From: Hyphomicrobiales bacterium
Lineage (GTDB): Bacteria > Pseudomonadota > Alphaproteobacteria > Rhizobiales > Devosiaceae
Assembly: GCA_028290345.1 (NCBI GenBank)
Contig: JAQGKB010000050.1
Location: 1-18,164 of the forward strand
DNA: 18,164 nt
Reading direction: 5' to 3'
Positions 13,900 to 18,164 of this stretch are shown one piece after another. Position 1 is the stretch's first letter. Each line of letters starts with the position of its first letter. The notes below the pieces were generated by a model. It had not been told where the DNA came from. It did no database searches and saw nothing but the letters and a program-made list of their open reading frames with translations. The translations under genes were made by a program, and so were the position numbers.

Positions 13900-15867
13900 T
13901 TAGCGCTTGGCCTTTTCCGGATCGCCGATTCGGCCTCGAAGCGCCCGCGCCGGCAGCTCTCGCGCGAGACTTAGCCAAGGATTCCGGGCCTTTCGGCCGG
14001 CGGCGGCCGCAACCTGCTTTGCACGGAATGGCCTCAAGCCCCCATCGGCTGGCTCGATCCTCCGCGTCATGCGGGTGCGCCCGTGTACGGTCTTGGCCCA
14101 GAAGAACGGCCGCGTCAGGAGTTGATGGCAGGCCCGCAAGGTCGCGAAGGAATGCAACACCCAATAAATCGGCAGTAGCAGCTGATAGGCCAGCAGCCGC
14201 TTCTTCTTCAGCCTGAGCAGGCCGGTGATCACCAACGCCACCGCGCCGCTATAGCCGAAGGCAAAGATCAGCGCGTACTCGAACGGCATGGCAAACATCT
14301 CGGATACCGGCCACCCGCCAAGCGCCAGCCTGAGCAGCACCCCGGCGAGGAAAATGGTGTGCAGCGGCGCCGACATGATCAGGCTGCCGACATAGATCTC
14401 GAAGGCCAACGCGCCGCGCCAGCCGGCATCGGCAAAGAACCGGCGCGGGTCGCGATTGTGGACGATGAAAGTTTGCATCCAGCCCTTCATCCAGCGCGTC
14501 CGCTGCAGCATCCAGACCGACATCGAGATCGGGGCCTCCTCGCGCGTCTGGCTGGCAAAAGTCGCGACACGGTACCGCAGCCGCGCCATGCGCACGCCCA
14601 GGTCCGCATCCTCGGTGACGTTGAAAGCGTCCCAGCCGCCCAGTTCGCGCAGCGCGCTGGTGCGGAAATGATTGCTGGTGCCACCCAGCGGAATAGGCAG
14701 CCCCCACCGGGCCAGCGCCGGCAGCATCAGGCCGAACTGCCCGGCATATTCGCCCGCAAACAGCGCGGTGAGCCAATTCTCCGCGGCATTGTCGAGCACC
14801 AGCTCGGCTTGCAAGCAATCCAGCCCGGGATCCGCCGCAAACCGGCTGGCCGCGAGCCGCAGCTGGTCGGGATCGGGTATATCTTCGGCGTCGTAGACCA
14901 CCACATGCTGCCCGCGCACGAACGGCAGGGCATAGTTCAGCGCCTTGGGCTTGGTATGCGGCCGGGCCTTGGGAACCGCAATCAGCGTAAAGCGCGGATC
15001 GCCGAGAACCGCATCGACGGCCGCGATGGTCCTGGTGCTGGCGGCCTCGACCACGAATTTGATGTCGAGCTTTTCCGGCGGGTAATCCAGCGCGGCCATC
15101 GCTCGCCGCAGCAGCGGCACCATCTGGTGCTCGTCGCAAAGCGGGATGAGCACCGAATAGACCGGCAGCTCGGCGTCGGTGAGCAGCGGCGGCGCGTCGT
15201 TCTGGTGCCGGCGCGTCGGCGTCAGGGCGGCGACCAAGCGGAACAATGCCGGGATGACGAGGAATGCGCCCACCAGCGGCGTCAGCACCGGCGTGAGCCA
15301 GAACGGCGAAACCGCGGCGATGGCGACCAGCGCGGCAAGCGCGGCGACAAACGCCAGCCGCGTCGTCATGGGCAGTGCAAGATGCGCGCTGGCATGCGGC
15401 CACAGCCGCGCCAGACGCTGCCGCGAGGCGTCCAGCAATTGCTCGGCCCCGGTTTGCGCCAATTGGCTGCGGATCACCGAGGCGGGCACGAAGCAGAGGC
15501 GCTCTCGCATCGATGGCACCAGCGCCAGATGGTCCTTGAGGTGCAAAAGACTGGTGAAGAGGGGCGCCGAATACTGTACCTCGCGCCCATCCAACTGTCC
15601 GCGTACCGAGCGGGTCTCGCCCAGCGCGTCAAGGTTTCGAAACTGCGGGCTGGTAAGCGTCGCCGGAAACACCGCGGAAAACTGCACACCCACCCAGTCG
15701 GCCGCGCGTTCAAGCACTATATATTCGCCAAACCCGAAGCGATGTGCACAATAATCAAGGGGATCGACTTCAAGTTCCAGCGACGCGTCGAGTACATGTC
15801 GCGCCGCATCGTTTGAAATGCAATGCTCGCGCAGGATGGCTTTGATCAGGTCAATCGCTCTGGACAC
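13900..15867 (-). CDS. Membrane GT2 glycosyltransferase with N-terminal helical domain
   Basis: A 655-residue processive-type glycosyltransferase, probably polymerising or extending a cell-surface glycan at the inner membrane. Residues 1-160 form a soluble helical region (for example DPLDYCAHRFGFGEYIVLER) reminiscent of MshEN/GspE N-terminal domains, as found fused to some GT2 enzymes. Two membrane helices follow (about 165-212), then the GT-A domain with PKARPHTKPKALNYALPF, DAED (326-329; DxD-like), GGTSNHFRT, TEDADLG (418-424) and QRTRW (455-459), then three or more C-terminal helices (about 490-590). The first acidic site, often EADD in relatives, reads VEAAS here. The start is a GTG at 15867 whose GGAGG lies 13 nt upstream, further than usual. 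The basic tail after about 600 may be cytoplasmic. The product could be EPS or an adhesin polymer; I cannot tell which. Confidence 0.85.
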   Translation of the reverse strand: MSRAIDLIKAILREHCISNDAARHVLDASLELEVDPLDYCAHRFGFGEYIVLERAADWVGVQFSAVFPATLTSPQFRNLDALGETRSVRGQLDGREVQYSAPLFTSLLHLKDHLALVPSMRERLCFVPASVIRSQLAQTGAEQLLDASRQRLARLWPHASAHLALPMTTRLAFVAALAALVAIAAVSPFWLTPVLTPLVGAFLVIPALFRLVAALTPTRRHQNDAPPLLTDAELPVYSVLIPLCDEHQMVPLLRRAMAALDYPPEKLDIKFVVEAASTRTIAAVDAVLGDPRFTLIAVPKARPHTKPKALNYALPFVRGQHVVVYDAEDIPDPDQLRLAASRFAADPGLDCLQAELVLDNAAENWLTALFAGEYAGQFGLMLPALARWGLPIPLGGTSNHFRTSALRELGGWDAFNVTEDADLGVRMARLRYRVATFASQTREEAPISMSVWMLQRTRWMKGWMQTFIVHNRDPRRFFADAGWRGALAFEIYVGSLIMSAPLHTIFLAGVLLRLALGGWPVSEMFAMPFEYALIFAFGYSGAVALVITGLLRLKKKRLLAYQLLLPIYWVLHSFATLRACHQLLTRPFFWAKTVHGRTRMTRRIEPADGGLRPFRAKQVAAAAGRKARNPWLSLARELPARALRGRIGDPEKAKR

Positions 15868-15921
15868 GGGACTGAAAAATCCTCCGCCAAAATTGATGAT
15901 GCAAAAAACAGAAAAACTTAG

Positions 15922-15936
15922 TTAAAATACCGTTAG
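15922..15936. promoter_or_regulatory. CtrA-like half-site pair near the GT2 gene start
   Basis: TTAA (15922-15925), 7 nt, then TTAG (15933-15936): one mismatch from the CtrA consensus TTAA-N7-TTAA, about 55-70 bp upstream of the GT2 start. The surrounding sequence is A+T-rich, which raises the chance of a random match. Confidence 0.25.
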
Positions 15937-15940
15937 TAGT

Positions 15941-15970
15941 AATGCAGTATGCATTGCTGTTACGCAATGC
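15941..15970. repeat. Two overlapping inverted repeats between divergent genes
   Basis: AATGCA (15941-15946) pairs with TGCATT (15950-15955) around GTA. GCATTGC (15951-15957) pairs with GCAATGC (15964-15970) around TGTTAC. The repeats share 15951-15955, so only one can form fully at a time as RNA. They sit between the GT2 gene and the solute-binding-protein gene and may be operators for either. Confidence 0.4.
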
Positions 15971-16113
15971 GAAAAATGCGTTCGACTGCAGCAAGGCGTC
16001 GCCGTTCTTTTTAAGTCTGCGGTGGCGAAGATCGGCGCAGGCATCTCGCCTTTGGCGCAAATTTGAGCGATAAGCCAACAGCACGTTTCCTGTTGGTCTG
16101 GCCTTCAAACCTC

Positions 16114-16926
16114 ATGCGTTTTCCGGCAATTCTGCTTTTTCTGATGCTCGCTGGCTGGGCAGGGCAGGGGCTCGCCCAGGCGCTGCCCAATCATGTCGAT
16201 CCCAGCGCCCGCGAGATCGTTCCCAACGTCGTTCCGCTCCCCGCCATCCGGTTCTTGACCACGGCGGATTTCCCGCCGTTCAACTATCGCGACGCGTCGG
16301 GACAATTGATCGGCTTCAACATCGACCTTGCCAAGAGCATCTGCACGCAGCTCGCCATTGCCTGCACGGTGCAAGCCTGGCCGTGGGAGCAGGCGGGCAA
16401 GGCTCTTGCCGACAACCAGGGCGACGCGCTGATCGCGGGTCTCTCGATCACCCCCGAAAACGGGCAGCTCTTCGATTTTTCGTCGATCTACCTTGCCTTG
16501 CCCGGCCGCTTCGTCACCAAGGCTGCCGACGCCAAGGGCTTCGATCCGGCCAAACAGGGCAAGACAATTGCGGTGCGAAAAGGCACCACCCATGTCGAGT
16601 TCCTGAAACGCTACCTTCCCACCGCCAAGCTCGTGGAATTCAACACGGAGATCGAGGCCCTCGACGCCGTCAAGCAGGGCAGTGCGCAAGCCTATTTCGG
16701 CGATGCCATGCGGGCCTCGTTCTGGCTCAACGACAATGCCGGTTGCTGCGCCTTTGCGGGCGACCCGTACTTCCGGCCCGATCTCTTCGGTGATGGCTTG
16801 GCAATTGCCGTGCCGGCCGGGCACGATGCCGTGCGCGATGCGATCGATGCCGCCCTGGTGCGGCTCAAGCGCGATGGCGTCATGGACGAACTCTACCTGC
16901 GTTGGTTTCCGGTCAGCTTTTACTGA
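16114..16926 (+). CDS. Family 3 extracellular solute-binding protein, orphan
   Basis: A periplasmic binding protein of the polar amino-acid type. The 270-residue product opens with a Sec signal (MRFPAILLFLMLAGWAG, cut after AQA), then the lobe-1 motif TTADFPPFNYRDASGQLIGFNIDLAKSI, split here as ADFPPFNY and GFNIDLAKSI, then DALIAGLSITPENGQLFDFS, the hinge block IAVRKGTTHVEFL, and the C-terminal GDGLAIAVPAGHDAVRDAIDAAL. I chose the ATG at 16114 because it begins the signal peptide; a TTG at 16063 would add 17 residues before it. No permease or ATPase gene adjoins it. It may borrow another transporter, work as a sensor, or serve a distant operon. Cys residues at ICTQ, IACT and GCC could form disulfides. 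The gene ends 3 bp from the TerB-like gene. The ligand is unknown. Confidence 0.8.
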   Translation: MRFPAILLFLMLAGWAGQGLAQALPNHVDPSAREIVPNVVPLPAIRFLTTADFPPFNYRDASGQLIGFNIDLAKSICTQLAIACTVQAWPWEQAGKALADNQGDALIAGLSITPENGQLFDFSSIYLALPGRFVTKAADAKGFDPAKQGKTIAVRKGTTHVEFLKRYLPTAKLVEFNTEIEALDAVKQGSAQAYFGDAMRASFWLNDNAGCCAFAGDPYFRPDLFGDGLAIAVPAGHDAVRDAIDAALVRLKRDGVMDELYLRWFPVSFY

Positions 16927-16929
16927 TCG

Positions 16930-17346
16930 CTATTGTACGGAGGCGCCGCGCAGCCGCGCCCGCGTGCCGGCTTCAATCGCTGCGGTCACCAGCCGATCGA
17001 GGTCGAGCCGGTCGCGGATCATCTCCAGCAGCCGCAATTCTTCCTGCTCCAGCTTCAGGTCCATCGCGGTGACATCGACTGCCAGCGCATAGGCGGTATC
17101 GTGCAGGCGTTTCGGCAGCGCCGCGATCGCCAGGTCAAGTGCCGCCTCGAGCCCGTCCCCGCCGTTAATCAGATCGACGCAGGAATTGGCCACCTTGCCC
17201 AGCCTTGAGAGATCGTACCCGGCGAAAACCGGCAGATGCGCCGCCAGCCATTCGATCCGCGCCAACTCCAGCCGGCTCATCTCGTCATCGGCGGATGCTG
17301 CCACGATCATCAGGTAGACCAAGGCATCCTGTGCTGAAAGCGGCAT
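16930..17346 (-). CDS. TerB-like protein
   Basis: A 138-residue, almost wholly helical, acidic cytoplasmic protein resembling the TerB/tellurite-resistance helical bundle: MPLSAQDALVYLMIVAASADDEMSRLELARIEWL at its start (read here as VYLMIVAASADDEM and ELARIEWLAAHLP), then AALDLAIAALPKRL, a second Asp-rich helix VDVTAMDLKLEQEELRLLEMI, and a basic end. Two acidic helix pairs of this kind bind divalent metal in TerB; the number of retained ligands is unclear by eye. Such single-gene TerB relatives are common in alphaproteobacteria and seldom confer tellurite resistance. The ATG at 17346 has GAGGAG 6 nt upstream. The gene converges on the solute-binding-protein gene with a 3-bp gap and diverges from the lysyl-tRNA synthetase gene. 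Its role is unknown. Confidence 0.7.
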   Translation of the reverse strand: MPLSAQDALVYLMIVAASADDEMSRLELARIEWLAAHLPVFAGYDLSRLGKVANSCVDLINGGDGLEAALDLAIAALPKRLHDTAYALAVDVTAMDLKLEQEELRLLEMIRDRLDLDRLVTAAIEAGTRARLRGASVQ

Positions 17347-17470
17347 GGGGAACTCCTCATCTGCGCATCAATAGAGCGTCGCGAATAACTATGCAGGGAC
17401 GGGCGCATTGGCAAGACTGGGCTGCTGTTCCTGCCATTGACGCAACGGCTCTGTGATGCAACAGGTTCGC

Positions 17471-17505
17471 CGTTGTCAATTTTGGCGTTTGACAACGTAT
17501 GACAA
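17471..17505. promoter_or_regulatory. Three TGACAA half-sites before the lysyl-tRNA synthetase gene
   Basis: CGTTGTCAA (17471-17479) and TTGACAACG (17489-17497) form a perfect 9-bp inverted repeat around 9 nt. A third TGACAA lies at 17500-17505, exactly 10 bp after the second (17490-17495). The arrangement looks like an operator for a dimeric or cooperative DNA-binding protein. It lies 37 bp before the start at 17542 and could control that gene, the divergent TerB-like gene, or both. Confidence 0.45.
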
Positions 17506-17541
17506 AGAAGACGGCGCCATACAAAACCGAAGGCCAGAACC

Positions 17542-18164
17542 TTGCCCTCCGCTCCGCTACCGACCCTTGATCCCGAGTTTTTCGATGCCGCTCAAACCGC
17601 CCGGGCCTGGCCGTTCGAGGAAGCGCGCAAACTCGTCGCTCGGCTGGAAAAGACCGGCAAGTCGGAAGTGCTGTTCGAGACCGGCTATGGCCCGTCGGGG
17701 CTACCCCATATCGGCACCTTCGGCGAAGTGTCCCGCACTACGATGGTGCGCACGGCCTTCCGGCTGCTGACCCGCGATCAGGTCCCGACCCGGCTGCTCT
17801 GCTTTTCCGATGACATGGATGCGCTGCGCAAGGTGCCCGGCAACGTGCCCAACCAGGAGATGATGAACAGTAACCTCGGCAAGCCGCTGAGCCGCTTTCC
17901 CGACCCGTTCTCGAACGATTACCCCTCGTTCGGCCTCGCCAACAACGCCCGGCTGCGCAAGTTCCTCGATACCTTCAGCTTCAGCTACGACTTCGCCTCC
18001 TCGACCGATTATTATACCTCCGGCCGCTTCGACGAAGCGCTGCTGCGCATGCTCGCGGTCTATGACGAAGTGATGGACATCATGCTGCCGTCGCTCGGGC
18101 CCGACCGGCGCGCCACCTATTCGCCGTTTCTGCCGATTTCGCCCACCACCGGCCACGTGCTGCA
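17542..18164 (+). CDS. lysK: Lysyl-tRNA synthetase, class I, 3' end beyond window
   Basis: It charges tRNA-Lys. The frame runs open through the right edge (207 codons visible). The class I signature is clear: after an N-terminal stretch (PTLDPEFFDAAQTARAWPFEEA) comes ETGYGPSGLPHIGTFGEV, the HIGH-type motif of class I synthetases, then VRTAFRLLTRD, LLCFSDDMDALRKVPGNVP, and DFASSTDYYTSGRFDEALL. Alphaproteobacteria commonly use this archaeal-type enzyme instead of class II LysS. The KMSKS loop lies beyond the window. No ATG or GTG is available near the start: the frame is closed by a TGA at 17500, and the TTG at 17542 is the only suitable codon, with AAGG about 8 nt upstream. A TTG start may lower expression. 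It is probably a housekeeping gene marking the end of the EPS region. Confidence 0.9.
   Translation, partial: MPSAPLPTLDPEFFDAAQTARAWPFEEARKLVARLEKTGKSEVLFETGYGPSGLPHIGTFGEVSRTTMVRTAFRLLTRDQVPTRLLCFSDDMDALRKVPGNVPNQEMMNSNLGKPLSRFPDPFSNDYPSFGLANNARLRKFLDTFSFSYDFASSTDYYTSGRFDEALLRMLAVYDEVMDIMLPSLGPDRRATYSPFLPISPTTGHVL

Noticed and set aside
14359..15816. 485-codon open frame antisense to the GT2 gene
   Set aside because: It has no recognisable domain and the GT2 motifs on the other strand are strong.
1..18164. CRISPR arrays, prophage genes, insertion sequences, attachment sites
   Set aside because: No regularly spaced direct repeats, transposase or integrase motifs, or flanking target duplications were seen.

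Overview
The window is GC-rich coding DNA broken by short AT-rich gaps. The genes point to an alphaproteobacterium of the Hyphomicrobiales. The evidence is a rhizobial-style exopolysaccharide (EPS) gene set (ExoY-, ExoF- and ExoP-like proteins), a PrsDE-like type I secretion pair, and a class I lysyl-tRNA synthetase with a PHIG motif. A Devosia-like host is my guess from overall resemblance; no ribosomal or other taxonomic marker is present to fix it.

Layout, left to right. (1) 2-2953, + strand: the 3' end of an alpha/alpha-toroid-like protein, a WecG/TagA/CpsF glycosyltransferase and a WecC-type UDP-ManNAc dehydrogenase, tightly packed. (2) 2926-4113, - strand: the WecB UDP-GlcNAc 2-epimerase, converging on and overlapping wecC. 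(3) 4671-5354, +: an ExoY-like initiating sugar-phosphate transferase behind a 557-bp AT-rich gap full of inverted repeats. (4) 5370-6668, -: an ExoF-like outer-membrane export protein. (5) 7062-9392, +: a polysaccharide co-polymerase and a separate P-loop tyrosine-kinase-like ATPase. (6) 9405-12468, -: a type I secretion membrane-fusion protein and ABC transporter. (7) 12908-13534, +: an unknown secreted Cys-containing protein. (8) 13563-15867, -: a small hypothetical protein and a large membrane GT2 glycosyltransferase. (9) 16114-16926, +: an orphan family 3 solute-binding protein. (10) 16930-17346, -: a TerB-like protein. (11) 17542 to the end, +: the 5' part of class I lysyl-tRNA synthetase.

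How the genes fit together. WecB and WecC would make UDP-ManNAc and UDP-ManNAcA, and the WecG-family enzyme would transfer ManNAc or ManNAcA to a lipid-linked acceptor. The ExoY-like enzyme would start the repeat unit on undecaprenyl phosphate. The co-polymerase, the kinase-like ATPase and the ExoF-like protein would control chain length and export. In rhizobia, PrsDE-type transporters export EPS-processing glycanases and adhesins, so the secretion pair fits the same surface-polymer role. No flippase, Wzy polymerase, TolC-like channel or RTX substrate is visible here.

The most unusual features are organisational and regulatory. The strand alternates almost gene by gene, so nearly every gene ends tail-to-tail with a neighbour. 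Three of the five tail-to-tail junctions carry perfect inverted repeats spanning the stop codons. The AT-rich gaps hold clustered inverted repeats and CtrA-like TTAA pairs, and the lysyl-tRNA synthetase gene is preceded by three TGACAA half-sites. I see no clearly new biological system. The locus reads as a recognisable EPS cluster with some atypical features.
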